From Paragonimus skrjabini miyazakii (lineage: Eukaryota; Platyhelminthes; Trematoda; Plagiorchiida; Troglotrematidae), in assembly GCA_014338405.1 (NCBI GenBank), contig JTDE01002330.1, positions 24,568 to 88,567 on the forward strand: a DNA stretch of 64,000 nt. The letters are read 5' to 3'. Position numbers and translations under genes: made by a program. The notes below the pieces were generated by a model. It made no database searches, was not told the origin of the DNA, and worked only from the letters and a program-made list of their open reading frames with translations. How positions within the stretch are numbered: the stretch's first letter is position 1; each line of letters opens with the position of its first letter. Of the stretch, positions 24,964-36,849 are shown in pieces.

Positions 24964-27650
24964 GTGAAACCTCAAGAAGGAAGATAATTACACAGATAAT
25001 GTGCACCTGAACCGTCTTCGTAAAGTACGGATCAATAATAAGGTCAAAACAACATCACTGTTCTAGCGAAGAATACAAAGTTATAAGGTCATACAAGGTT
25101 GACTAATGGGTGCATTCAGTCTCACAATAAAAAGCGGTTATTGCTCTCATGTATCGTATCGTTGAAACTATCGTGTTAAAGTTTTATAGTGATTCAGTTA
25201 CCTTCAATTTTGGCTCAGTATTATATTTCTACTCTAAAATATTCCTTTGCATCGCAGATTGATTTCCCGTTTATGAATTTGGGTTTGTAAACAGATGCAC
25301 TTCTGCTTCATCGGCTATTGGCTATTGCCAGTAATACGTTAGGCGGATTCGAATACATACGTGAAACTGACCACAAGTAAACGCTTATATTGCGCATTGG
25401 CGGCGATCACTGCAGAAGGTTGATTTTATGCCACGGGTTTTTGTTTCACGTGTCTGAAAGAACTGCCGCCTAGGATGGAAACAAAATAGTTTCTTGCTTT
25501 TTCACGTTGTTGTCTATACTGTTGTGTGACAGTGAAGCTTTGACAATCCGTTAAAGGAGCATACAAAATTTGGACCGCATCTAATTGTTGGACGCATCCT
25601 TGGTACTAAATGGTTGAGCGTATCCTTAAACATTGATGTACTTCACTAAGGGCACAATGACGATATTAAAGCCGTATTGAGGCTCAGTCTCCTGCGATGA
25701 CTAGGAGATATTTGTTGGATTTTGATAAAGTTTTATAGGGTGATGGCCTCAGTTAAACATCTTGTGTCAACCATGTATCATAGAGATTCGCATCTCTCTG
25801 TATACACTCGGTGCTGTTGTTTTCCCGTTTGAACAGAGTTTACGGGAGGTCTCCTGCACTCTGCTGGGTTCATGCGGCCCGTTCAGATTGGTTGTGTTTG
25901 GTCTGTAACGAGACCTTCTGTGGGTCTATGACACATGCAGGTTACTATCACTAATTTGATTGCTAATAATTGTCATCGACTCCACCAATATGCAGCTGTG
26001 GACCAAGAAGCGCCATTAACAATTGACAAATCTTACGCAAGTGAAAATGAAGTCGGGTATGTCAAATTCCGATAGTATTTCTATTGGCCATGTAATTGCC
26101 AACTTGACAAGGTAAGATTGTAGACCTGTCGGTTTGTTTCTGTGTGAAAGTATTCCTGTAAATAAACAATTGAATGTCACTTTCGGCAGATCTTATTGGT
26201 ACATTCACAAGTCGATTTGGAAAACGGCGGGCATGTCCTGTGGTTGGAACTTATTTTTTGGAAAACCTGCTAAATAAAAGGCAGCATTAGCATTTGTAAC
26301 TTGATCGATTAGACCTGAAGCTTCACTCTCCTTAATTTTGCCATTCAATCCTGATGAAAATGTTCTGCCAACCATTGTTTACATATGCGTTGTTCTGGAC
26401 AGTTACAGAGAATGATGAGTACGTAATGACTACAGATAGTATGAGTCAGTTTAGTATGAATTTTCTGTGAGGTGTGGTTCCAAGTTATTTTGAACGTGTC
26501 AATGCGATTACTTTGTTGTTAGTATTTTTGTACCCAGAGCAAATGGGGTTGTAGAATATCAAACTATCGCGGCCAATACAGGGTGCTCGGTTTTGTTCGT
26601 TACGGGCAGCCTCCGTCTTAAATGCCTCATATTCTTTCGCAGTATCTCACGAGTTCATTTCATTTGAAGTAATGATTAGCGGGTTCAAAGTTTGTAGGGT
26701 ACAATTACTTACACTTTGCTTTCAATATTCGCGTACATTCCTCCATAACAGCTTTGCCACAGAAAGTTACAACGCGCATCTGGGTATGTGGACATAAGGG
26801 GTGACAGCGAGAAAGCGGGTAATATAGGTGAATATAGTGCGATAGATGGTTTGTAGTGCGGCCTCCAGTCTCTTGTTGCGAAACCGAAACATCGGTCGTA
26901 GTTTCCTTTGTTTAACTAAGAAAACTTTCATATTGCTTACTATAACATGTATTTTATGGTTGTTCTATGGCGAGTGGGATGGAAAACATTATCAGGTGAG
27001 TTCATGAGAACTAACGAGTCGAACAAGTACGAGATTTCTTGGAACAACTAATCCGTGTAACCACCGTTAGTTAGGTTGCATCCTTCATTCTGCCAACGCA
27101 GTCATTGACTGTGTGTAACTGATTGCTTGCTGGTGACTCATATTTATACCATATATATACAAGGTATGTTTGCTACGGTCGTTTTGAGCAAAGGAGTGCA
27201 TGGGGTTTTGACTGTGGAACGATTGCCACAGCTTCTGGAATACAACGAGTATTCATGGAATTTGAAAAATGGCAAATGTGAAGTATGGCGTCGATATTGT
27301 CTCCCCTAGATCAGATGATTGCAAACATCTTCGACTCTTCAAATTTTGGTTTTGGTCATTTGTTTGCGAGGAAAATTTAGCGAATAAGTCGTGACTTGCA
27401 AATTTGTCTAATTTCAGTCGAGATAAATAATTTAAAATGATTTTTAACTGGTTTCAAATAATTCTGCTATAGATTTTCTGCAGTGAACAATAACAAACAA
27501 TGCAGAAAATACCGGAATGTTCCTAAATAAAATCGTAAAGGATTCCGCAGCATGTTAATCCAGCTTGGTTGATGTGATTACTAGGAAGTCAAAAAACAGA
27601 TGTGCATTACCTACCACACTGTTCTGATATCACCAACGAGTACTCGAAGT
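24964..27650. other. Stretch without a supported gene
   Basis: I see no recognisable repeat and no exon with two good splice sites. A 60-codon plus frame at 27127-27309 is protein-like but isolated. Confidence 0.4.
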
Positions 27651-27897
27651 TGAACAACACCCACAACTGATCGCAGCTGACGCATTCTCATTCACTATCC
27701 AGTCGGCCCCTTTCGAAAAGAAGCACTAGACTCGAGTTTCGCTCTCATTAGAGCTCGTCAATAGTGCATATCATTGCCACTGGAGGGACTAGAACCACGG
27801 GCATGCTGTTCATGAGGCAACCATGTTTACCACTGCGCCATCGACCTCACGTTAGACACGACCGAATTATCATATGTGAACGCTCAACCACTTTCGC
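27651..27897 (-). repeat. tRNA-derived SINE, full-length copy
   Basis: Read on the minus strand this is the same 250-bp unit as 6747-7003, with a better kept tRNA-like head: GATGGCGCAGTGGTAAAC and then GTGGTTCTAGTCCC. The body blocks (GACGAGCTCTAATGAGAG, CTCGAGTCTAGTGC) agree closely. It directly abuts the gypsy fragment that follows. Confidence 0.8.
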
Positions 27898-27956
27898 GTT
27901 GTTCCGATAACAATGGCAGGTAACTTGTTCACTTGTGATAATTATCCTGCTCTTTA

Positions 27957-28262
27957 CAACATCACTGCTCCAGGTCGATACCCTATCCCTCACATCCATG
28001 ACTTCTCAATTTCGTTGAACGAGACGTCCATCTTCTTCAAGAGAGATCTGATGCAAGCTTACCTTTAGATCCCCGTCGTCCCGGGCGATGTTCCGACTAC
28101 CCCAATTGCCACTCACTTTCGGCTGTATGGATTCGTCTGCACGCCATTTGGCTTACAAAACGCCGCACAGACTTTCCAATGGTTTATAGACCGAGTGCTC
28201 AGTTATCTCGACTTCGTGTACGTTTACACTGAAGACGTTTCAGTAGCAAGTGAAGATAATGG
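27957..28262 (+). pseudogene. Ty3/gypsy reverse transcriptase fragment
   Basis: The plus strand encodes a recognisable part of a gypsy-type reverse transcriptase: GRYPIPHI, then KRDLMQAYL followed by a stop codon where a Gln is expected, IPVVPGDV, FGLQNAAQTFQWFIDRVL and the active-site region YVYTEDV in place of the usual Y-x-D-D. The internal stop and the lost catalytic Asp show it is dead. The rest of the element is missing on both sides: a SINE lies to the left and a CR1 LINE starts to the right. The family is known from LTR retrotransposons; the exact lineage is not determined. Confidence 0.85.
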
Positions 28263-28289
28263 AGCACCTGGGCGTGGCCATGATGGATA

Positions 28290-30185
28290 AGTTGAGAGAG
28301 CAATATCCCAACTAAATAACATAATCCGCAGGACCGGACCACATCCTCCCGGATCTCCTGAATGCTCTGGCCAAATTGCCAGCGTCGGCTTTCGCCCAGC
28401 TGTTCAATCTCACACTAGAAACAGGGGCAGTTGCGAAGACTGGAAACAAGCCACTACAATTCTTATTTTCCAAGATGATAACCGATCACAGGTCGGAAAC
28501 TACAGACCAGTGAGCCTGACCAGTGCCACCAGCAACATCGTCGAACGCACATTACGAGAGAGAACCTGTCGGTTTATCTGCTAGCAGAGGTTTTTCAGAT
28601 TGCCGCAACATGGCTTATTCATAGGCAGATCTTGTCTTACCAATCTATTGACCTTTTTAGACACTGTCATGGAGGAGCTGGATAGAGCAGAAGTGATCGA
28701 GGTGTGCCATCTAGATTTCCAGAAAGCTTTCAATTCTGTCAACCATAGGGTTTTGGACTGGAAGCTACGAGAAGTTGGAATTTCTCCTAGAATTTGTAGA
28801 TGGATACAGACGTTACTTATCGGATGGTCGTGCAAGGTGAGAGTAAGAGTAGTACTGTCGGACAAGGGTTCTCCGTTAAGTGGAGTGCCTCAGCGGTCAT
28901 ACCTCGTCCCTCTACTCTTCCTGGTATACATAAATGACTAGACCGACAACCTTGTCAGTCCATGTTACATGTATGCAAATGATATAAAGCTGGAAGGAAA
29001 TGCGTCGAACTCAGACGGTCTACAGGAAGCCATTCTGAAGTTCTTTGAATGGACATTAAGGTGGGATTCACCACTGAATGTTCTCAAAAGTTATATCGTC
29101 GCTCATGCTTCCCAGTCGATCCCCAGGTACGTAAGGGATGCACAAGGACAGAGAGTCGAACTAGCCATTAAACAACAAACGAGAGACTCAGGTGTCCAGG
29201 TCACTAGCACATTTGCTCCATCTGTTTAGTGCACTGCGATCGCGACAAAAGCACGGCGAGCGTTATACCGACTAAAATCTGCTATTGGAAACCCATGTCC
29301 AGCAGTGTTCATTTCACTGCACTCGGCCAAAGTTCTCAGCCTAATAGAATATTGTGCCCAAGCTTGGTCACCCATCACACCGGCACATGTCTCTTTGCAT
29401 GTTTGTTCGTGATACGACGGAACAGAGACTTAAGAGGACATGGGTTCACCATCAAAAACGAGATCACAATTGGTTGTGCGACTTGTAGTGGACAATTGAA
29501 TGTGCGCTAGACCCTCGTCCACTAAAAATTTATTACGTCTTTCCTGAAGAGCAATCGAAACTTAGTCCCAACAGGCATTGAACTTGAGAACACAGCAGGG
29601 TTTGGGAGCAAACCGTATATTTCAAGCAATGTTTGGAAATATGATAAGTAATTAGCTCTAGCCTAGTCTGAGATCAACGGCAGCAACGAAGAGGATGAAG
29701 AAAAGAAGCGCGAGAAGGGCTACATCCCATTTGGCGGCACTTAAAAGCGCGCCAGGCGAAAAGGGCGTGGAACCTTGGAGTGCCTTAAACAACGCTCGAA
29801 AAACAGTTCGGTTAAACGACCTTGAAGACTGGAATAGTAAATGAATCGTTAGGAAAAGGCTAGCATTCACTGCATGCAATTAGTTGCACGACTGAAGAAA
29901 GTGGCATTGAGTTCGTATCAGGCCTTCTATTGCACGCGTACACAGAATCATGCCTATAGAACAAACAAGAAGGAAAACACGGTTGCAGCCGGGATCCTCA
30001 GAGAAGCCACACGATCGCTGGTCACCACAGACTTAACTTTTTCACTAACCGTGTAGTCAACTCGTGGAACAAACTGCCTGCAAAGATCGTTGAGGCCTCT
30101 AGCGTAGATCTATTCATAGCAGAGCTAGACAAATGTTGGGGCAACCTTTTTCTGACTTTGCGCTAATCGAACAATGATTTACTCT
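28290..30185 (+). mobile_element. CR1-like non-LTR retrotransposon, 5' truncated and degenerate
   Basis: The order of reverse-transcriptase blocks is that of CR1/Jockey-type LINEs: a thumbprint of the fingers (TGPHPPGS, NYRPVSLTS), HLDFQKAFNSVNHRVL (first catalytic Asp kept), SGVPQRSYLVPLLFLVYIND, and YANDIKL in place of YADDIKL, so the second catalytic Asp pair is damaged. The C-terminal block VVNSWNKLPAKIVEAS lies at about 30050-30100. Frameshifts and stops separate these blocks, and the endonuclease half is absent. The 3' part is interrupted by a repeat at about 29485-30035. The open frames at 28600-28941, 28969-29229 and 29229-29510 are pieces of it. Confidence 0.88.
29485..30035 (+). repeat. 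550-bp dispersed repeat inside the CR1 element
   Basis: This segment is closely similar to 63236-63782 in the same orientation. Both begin with TGTAGTGGACAA and end shortly after GAGAAGCCACACGAT. It separates two parts of the CR1 C-terminal coding region that are normally adjacent, so it probably inserted there. Some of its right end may itself be CR1 sequence. No tRNA head or long open frame is evident. Confidence 0.7.
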
Positions 30186-30755
30186 TCCTGTTAGGGCAAC
30201 CTGGATTTGTCATCTCCTTGTTTTATCCCTACAATCAGACCAATACCGATCGCATCCGCATCGACAGAACACGAAATCTGGCAAATCTTGGGATCACACC
30301 AGTTAAGCATCAGGACGTCAACAAGCGCAGGCCCTCATCAAGTCCTGGATTTGAAACTGAAATTGAACTTTGTGGTCCTGCTTCTGCAGACGTTAGGAAG
30401 TGTGGAAATCAAAAGCTTGTAGTGGAACAGATGTGTGAGCTACAACAATTCTCGATATAAAAGTAACGAGTGAAGTCAAGTACTGGACTCACCAAAGATT
30501 GACAATTTTTGTAAGGCGTCCAATGATGCACTGTTCAGGCCAGCTCTTTTCCATTGGGATGTGATTAGTTGCAGCTCTTCAGCCTTGGTTTTCGTGAGGA
30601 CCCTCACGCTAGCGTTAGTTGTTGCCCGTTCGTCGCTTGCTGCACTCGCGAGAACGCCCTCTGGGCATCGTTGGTTCATTAAATATTTTTGTCTTTTGAA
30701 GGATTTTGTACAATGGTGGTGTAATGGAGTGGAAATTTTTTACGAATCGACTGTA

Positions 30756-31430
30756 TTATCTTGCTCGAGCGACAAAGTGGCTCAGTGTTTGCTTGGAATT
30801 TAAAATCACGGCTTGTTTAATTGTCAGTATTTTCTCTGACCGAAGCTTGATATAATTTCGACCCACCTTGTGTCCCAGTAACGCCACCGATGATCGTCCG
30901 AGTTGTGACTTTTCGGCAATGATCCGGAGTCCTGAGTTCTTAATGCGATTTAAGACAGCATCTGTGTGGGCGGCATGTTCCGATTCCGTGTTACTGTATA
31001 TTACGATATCATCTCCATATACCGCCACATTATCCAGTCGTCTTACCAGCCGAACCATCAGGCGTCACAATGCTGAAGGTGACCCGGATAGGCCAAATGG
31101 TATGCGTTTGAATTGATACTGTTTTCTCGCCTGTTTTCTCGCCTGCTGTTTTCCCACGATCCGTGGGTTTGAATGGTACCTAGCAGTATCCGGAACTTAC
31201 GTTCAATATTGTGACCAACTTCGCCTGTTGCAGCTTGTCAAAAATATCAGTGACGGACGGTATTGGCATAACTTTGTTCTGTTACCTCATTCAGCCGTCT
31301 AAAATCCACACAAAAGCGGAACTTCCAGTTGGACTTCTTCACCAGGAGAACAGGCGAGTTGTAAGGACTGTTGGCTTCTTCGATAACATCCTCTTTCATC
31401 ATGTTCTGCACTTGCCTTTTTAATTCCTCC
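30756..31430 (-). pseudogene. Gypsy reverse transcriptase, frameshifted
   Basis: The fingers (ANSPYNSPVLLVKKS, FRFCVDFRRLNEVTE) and the palm (VAVYGDDIVIYSNTES, followed by the GHKVG motif of the thumb/connection) are present but in different frames, with stops between about 31080 and 31270. The active site keeps Y-G-D-D. Confidence 0.85.
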
Positions 31431-31567
31431 TCCAGATGAACTGGTATCCTGCGGGGTCCGTGAGGTCGAAATGTTCCGGTTGTTGGTATTCCATGTACAA
31501 TTTAGTTGCAGAATCCGTGCGAATCATCGTCGTTCGTAAATACGTCCGCATATTTCCCGACCATGGA

Positions 31568-31990
31568 CTAGAGCAAAGGGGCTGTGCAAATGGGGTTTTT
31601 AATTGTGCTTACTAAGTTGACGCTATCCTGTCGCTGTCCTGTGAGTGTCGGGGAGCCATACCTGGTTGACAACCTTTTGAGCTTCAAGTCAATCACGGCA
31701 TCTGTTGCAGCAAGGAAATTGGCTCCAAGAATCGATTGCCTGGTTTCTGGGGACACAATGAAACGTTGCTTCACGATATGACCGCCGATACACATCCCTA
31801 ATTCTTTCACACCGTCAACCAGTAGACCATGACTTCCAACCGTCCGCATCATCATGGATTTTGGTTGTACGTTTTTCTTTTCTGCCTGAGCACTCAACGA
31901 AATGGCTGCCCCCGTATCGACCAAGTGTTGCTTTATCTCTTCGTCAACTTTAACCCTTGTGCGTACGGCCCACTTCTCAATCGCTTTCAT
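31568..31990 (-). pseudogene. Gypsy-type aspartic protease domain
   Basis: A 140-codon open frame, long for this window, carries the retropepsin active-site block LVDTGAAISL at residues 27-36. A second conserved patch (SILGANFLAATDAVIDL) follows near residue 87, matching the ILGxDFL motif of the family. It lies between the gag remnant and the reverse transcriptase of the same element. The frame is intact, but its surroundings are broken. Confidence 0.85.
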
Positions 31991-32764
31991 TACTAGTTGA
32001 CCCGCCAGAGAAAAAGAACAATCGTGAGACCATTTAATTTTAGACTTCTTAAACCGCCGAATTGGGCAATCTTTCTTCCAGTGTTCTTTTTCTCCATAGA
32101 TGAAGCAGCTTCCTAGTCGATCGCTCTTTCGTGATGCAGTTATTGAGGCAGCTACATTCGTTGCGAGTCACACCGTTGCTTTCTGCATTTCTTCCAGTGT
32201 CTTCTTGTCTGTATCACCGTTCGCATCCACCAAGTCTACGGACCTAACTGTCAACTCCCGCGTCACCATAGTAAACTCGTCAAGGTCCATTCATAAACAG
32301 ACATAGGCAATGCGGGCTTATTTGCGAACCGCCATCAGAAGACCTCCAATAAACTGCTTCGTTAATAACTATCATCGTGGTGCTTGGTTCAATTTTGGCA
32401 CAATCCTGTCCAGCAAACCTTTCAGAATAGCAGCGAACACGGATGGATCCGCTCCCTGTTCAAGCCTAGCCACCTTGAATCGCCGCATGGCGCGTACACA
32501 CTACTCCGATAGTCTCTTCTAGTCCGTCATCTTCCTGGCGTTGTGGCTTGTTCTTCTGTTCCCGAAGTCACCTATGAATAGTGCATTTCCCACAACAAAC
32601 GAAACAATCAGGGCTTCCATATTTTGTTATCACTCTTTCGATTGACCATCATGCGGTTTTCCTAACTGCTCGTGGTCTCAGTGTTTATTGCCCGCTGTAT
32701 ATTGCTATCGGCTGATGTGCGAAGTAGGTGACCTGAATATTACAGGTTGTACGTCGTGACTAGT

Positions 32765-33090
32765 GGACAGATTAATCGCGCATCAAAACCGATTCGAAAT
32801 ACGCGCCGGCGAATGGCCGTGTTTCTCACGCGATGTGGGCTGATTGGTAGAGGAAACTGTGGTCTGATGCAACAAGTCTGGCAAAATCTTCACCGCAAAC
32901 GAGTCACGTTTGCTGACAGTGAAATAAAGCAAAACTCACATACGTGATATGCAATCTTCGTTTCAGCCACAGCGGGATGTGTTTTTTTGAGGCTTCTGAT
33001 GACGACGGGTTATTAAGTCAAAGTATGACTTCGCTATCTTCTATGATATCACATCTGCACTACTACAAGCTGACGAGACAATGCCACTTT
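32765..33090 (-). mobile_element. RTE LINE fragment, diverged
   Basis: The block GAAATACGCGCCGGCGAATGG and the block with GCTGACGAGACA correspond, in order, to the 3' coding part of the RTE copies at 5.06-5.85 kb (minus) and 37.8-38.2 kb (plus). Similarity is patchy. It is the third and most decayed RTE copy here. Confidence 0.65.
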
Positions 33091-34690
33091 AGTATATGGA
33101 GGTACTCACAGTCTCAACTGAATTTCTCTCAAATAAGAACGTAAGACTGGAAATGCGCCGGTATTACAGCAGTTCTATGCATTTTGAAAGTGCGCTGAAA
33201 TGATTGCTCTTTTAATGTGAGATCAGCAAATGTATCGCGGAAATCTGGAGCCAATCACAATCGGTTACCCTAACAAACTCGTATAACACTGATGATGTGA
33301 TATACCTCTCAAAAACACTCGGGCTGAACACATTTTTTTCAAAACAAACGTCAACAGGAAGAACTATCTTCGTTGGTGCTTTGTCAGCGTAAAAGTGTCA
33401 TGAACAGGTATATCTCAGCAAAACAGTGAGACGTTAGAACAAGCAGAGTTCCACGGTTGTTCAACAGTTTACTAACAAACTTAAGTTAGGAGTGGTAAGG
33501 CAATCTAGGTGGTCCAATATCAACACTTCAAGTTTCGTTTCCATTTTTGAAAAGCGAGAATCTTTAGCAGTCACTGTGTGAAAATGTTTAGTCCAACCAT
33601 TTTATTCCGAACTAAACACAGTGTATGTGTAGGCGTTTACGAACGGATGGCGTCCTACTTGGATAACACAACAGTGCAGTAGAAGCAGACACTATTTAAC
33701 CCGGCTGAATAGAGTTGAGGAGAGAAAGGTGAAATCACAAACGTTGCTTAAAAAGATATGGTGCAGTGCATATCTGTCTAGTAACATTTTGCTAAGCTGG
33801 GCTGATAAACTTTGATTGTCTGGAGGTCAGAATACTCGAAACCTGTTTTACATTTTACTGATTTTCTGCAGTTTGAAAGTGGGTATGAATTATGCAGCAT
33901 TCTGATCCTCCCACAACTAGTTCTATCAACTACCTTACCTCGGACACAAGTTCGCCAGACAATGACAACTAAGATATTGGCCCTCATTTATGTTGCTTGA
34001 AGTTTGACCTGCCCTAATGTTTGTCGCAAACATTGCTTCAAATTTTGGCACACCGTATACGACTTACAATTACTGCTCACAATTATTTTTCAGTATTTCA
34101 TACTCACTCGTTTATAAGAAAATCATGTCACTTTGGCAGTTGTGTTTCTGAATAGACAAACAACCAACGGTAGTTCAATAATTTCGTATGCTGTGCAACG
34201 CTTGTCACAAAGTAAGTCACACACCGCAATGCGTTGTGAACTACTATGCTATATATTCCAAAGCATTAGAAATATTTGTCAATCTTCGAAGAAATTCCTT
34301 GTGAGAATTTCAGAGTATCAGTTAAATATTTTTGTCTGAGTGTTTAGGAAACAGTTGGATAGATTGTTCGAAATGAAGTTGGCGTCCATACACGAGTTTG
34401 AACGTTTATTGTCCCTAAACTAGGTGTCTAGTTAAACTGTTTAAAAAATGACCGTGAATGTTGATCATTTGTTCGTTTAACGAGATTTAGGGCGTTCTAC
34501 AGAAAAACTGACAAGCTCGCTTCACTTCTATGAATCAACGTATGGAAAGACACATCTTGCCTTGTGGGCATAATATTGTCAGATTTGAGAATTGTGCAGA
34601 AAGGTTTGATGACTGATTAGAATCCTTAGATACTTCGCCAATATGCTGGAGTATTCTGCATCTTTCTATTGCTCAAAGATGGGGGAGGAG
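33091..34690. other. Stretch without a supported gene
   Basis: Short frames only. I see no repeats shared with the rest of the window. Confidence 0.5.
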
Positions 34691-35481
34691 GCTCACTGAA
34701 ACTGTGGTGTTATCAACCCGATCTATACTGCTTCCTTGGCGAAGTGGTCAGGCATGTGTACTGTTTTGATCCGGCGAGCTATGCTGACTACGACTCCGGT
34801 CCTTCCAGGTCCAATCTTGTTAGATAGGCCAAAGGAGAGCAGTCAGACGAAAAGCAGTTACACTCATAGGATTGTATATCGCACTACTGGTCACCTAGGA
34901 GTGTTTAGGTAGCGCGGCACAATCCTATGGGCATACATCGAAACTATTTTTATAGTTGCGGCACTGCCGTCTTCCGTATCAGGAAGAAGGGGGTTAGAAA
35001 AGGTACCTTCAAACAAATAGCACTCCGATCGCTCAACAGTTGACCATGACCGCCAGCGTATTATCCAATACGGTCGAAAAATATTTTTACCTCCCAAAAG
35101 CCTGATGCAGCTTCAAGTGCATCCACTGCGCGCAGCTGTACTCAGAATGAGACACCAATATCTTATTCACTACGCCCTCGGGCCAGGCAGGCCCATCACT
35201 GCCAAATGAGTCACACTCTTGAATTATCCGCTCCGGGTGGGGTTCCCCAAGAAAACCCTGTATCCTGTTGCCTCGCAGGTCAGACTTTTGAGTTAGAGAC
35301 TCGGAGTGGGGTCCCTCAAGTCAACCTCCTTCCACGGCATAAACGACCGAAAAGTATCAGAAGTTATCGTTCTCTCGACAGTGACATTACTAACCGATAT
35401 CGACTTGCTCCTATTATTTTACTCCCTATTTTTTCTGTCGTCCATATGCCTTCGGGCGATAATTATATTCTGAGACTAAGA

Positions 35482-36345
35482 CAACTGGTAAACATTGGCG
35501 CCTTCAATATGCGCACTCTTCGACAAGTCGGTCAACAAGCTGCTCTGGCAAGAACCCTCTCAAGTCTGGAGCTTGATTTTTACTGTGTCGGAAACGTAAA
35601 TCTACGATTCTAGCGTGGTTATCTATTCGAGCTAACCTCCAGATAACTGTCTATCCAAGCGCTTCTATCTTAGGGTTTCTGGTGACGCCGTAACTGAATC
35701 TCGCGGTCAAGCTGGAGTGGGAATCGCACTGAGTTCCAGAGCAGAGCAATGCTTGCTCGATTGGATCCCAGTGAATAGTCGCTTGTGCGCTGTCAGACTC
35801 AATACATCGGTAAAAGTCTGTCGACGCAAATCAGAAAGGCGTTGTGTATTCACTATATCGGCGTACGCTCCGACGGACAGCTGTTCGGATGCTACCAAAA
35901 ATGCGTTCTATGACGCATTCATTGACCTTCTGAGGTGAGCTAAACACTCAGACATCCTCATACTAGCAGGCGATTTCAATGCTCAGCTTGTTCGTCATTT
36001 TTTGGGTGAGAAGCGGCTAGATGGTATGTTTGGTGTCTGGGCACAATGCACTGACAATGGCGAAAGACTGCTGCAGCTGTGCGCATTGCACCGTCTGCAT
36101 ATTTCGAGCACCGCGTTCCAACACAGGAAGAAGCACTGTGTTACTTGGAGACCTTGGTGTGCTTCTCAGTTGTGGACACAGTTGGAACATATAGCAATTA
36201 GTTACAGGTGGCGCCACTCAGTTGAGGACTGTGATGCCTTTTGGAGCAACCACCTGGACTCGGACCACGCTGTTATGCGTGCCCGTCCTTTTTTATCGTT
36301 TGCCCAGTGGACATACGCTCGTAAGTGCAAGTTGACTAACTGAAA
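35482..36345 (+). pseudogene. LINE endonuclease domain (EEP family), broken
   Basis: The domain starts with IGAFNMRTLRQVGQQAALAR and continues after a frame break with GIALSSRAEQCLLDWIPVNS. VFTISAYAPTDSCSD and ILAGDFNAQ (catalytic Asp-Phe-Asn) follow, then after another break RWRHSVEDCDAFW and DSDHAVMRARP (catalytic Asp-His). The signature residues of the fold are kept although the frame is interrupted three or more times, one being an in-frame stop between LLR and AKHSD near 35938. Confidence 0.85.
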
Positions 36346-36849
36346 TTCGAGCAATAAGGATGTAAAGAACGTATACCAGAAGGCGTTGGTGAAAAAGTTG
36401 TCTAGTTCCTGTCAGATGAAGGATTCTACTGAACAATGGAAACAAATTGCTGAAGCTATGAAAGCATGGTGTGAACAAGCATATTTTGATGGAGCAGTTC
36501 AGTGACGACAGAACTGTATTTCCATCACGTCGATAAACCTCATGAACGAGCATCGCTTCATCTCACTTGGGTTTGAATATGATTATGACCGTCGAGAACT
36601 TAGACGCAAGGTGACTGAAAGTTTGCGCAAAGACCGTGAGCAATGCCTGTTCGAACAATCAAAACAGATGGGAAAAGCCTTTTTATCTGGGAATAACAGA
36701 AGGATTTTTTGCCTGATCCGTGGTTGTACTGACCTTCGAGTTGGCGAAATGGTTTATTTATCACCAATCAATCGCGTCCACCTGACATACCGGCTGGACA
36801 TCTCGAATAGCAGTTCAGTTTGCCTCCACCAGATCCTGTGGACGACGAG

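Larger units (their letters stand above)
30476..32110 (-). mobile_element. Ty3/gypsy LTR retrotransposon remnant (gag end, protease, RT)
   Basis: Read on the minus strand the order is gag zinc-knuckle remnant, protease, then reverse transcriptase, as in gypsy elements. The knuckle near 32090 reads CFIYGEKEHWKKDC, where Tyr replaces the second metal-binding Cys. The protease is open for 140 codons. The RT has VLLVKKSNWKFRFCVDFRRL near 31330-31400 and YGDDIVIYS near 31015, with both catalytic Asp kept. Frameshifts lie between the blocks. No RNase H, integrase or LTR could be found. The left end abuts the CR1 element. Confidence 0.85.

Noticed and set aside
24637..24975. 112-codon minus frame
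   Set aside because: It runs through the 100-N gap, so its length is artificial.
36017..36217. Minus frames inside the RTE element (also 35707-35898, 37244-37426, 37405-37674, 38164-38355)
   Set aside because: They are shadows of the plus-strand LINE coding sequence.
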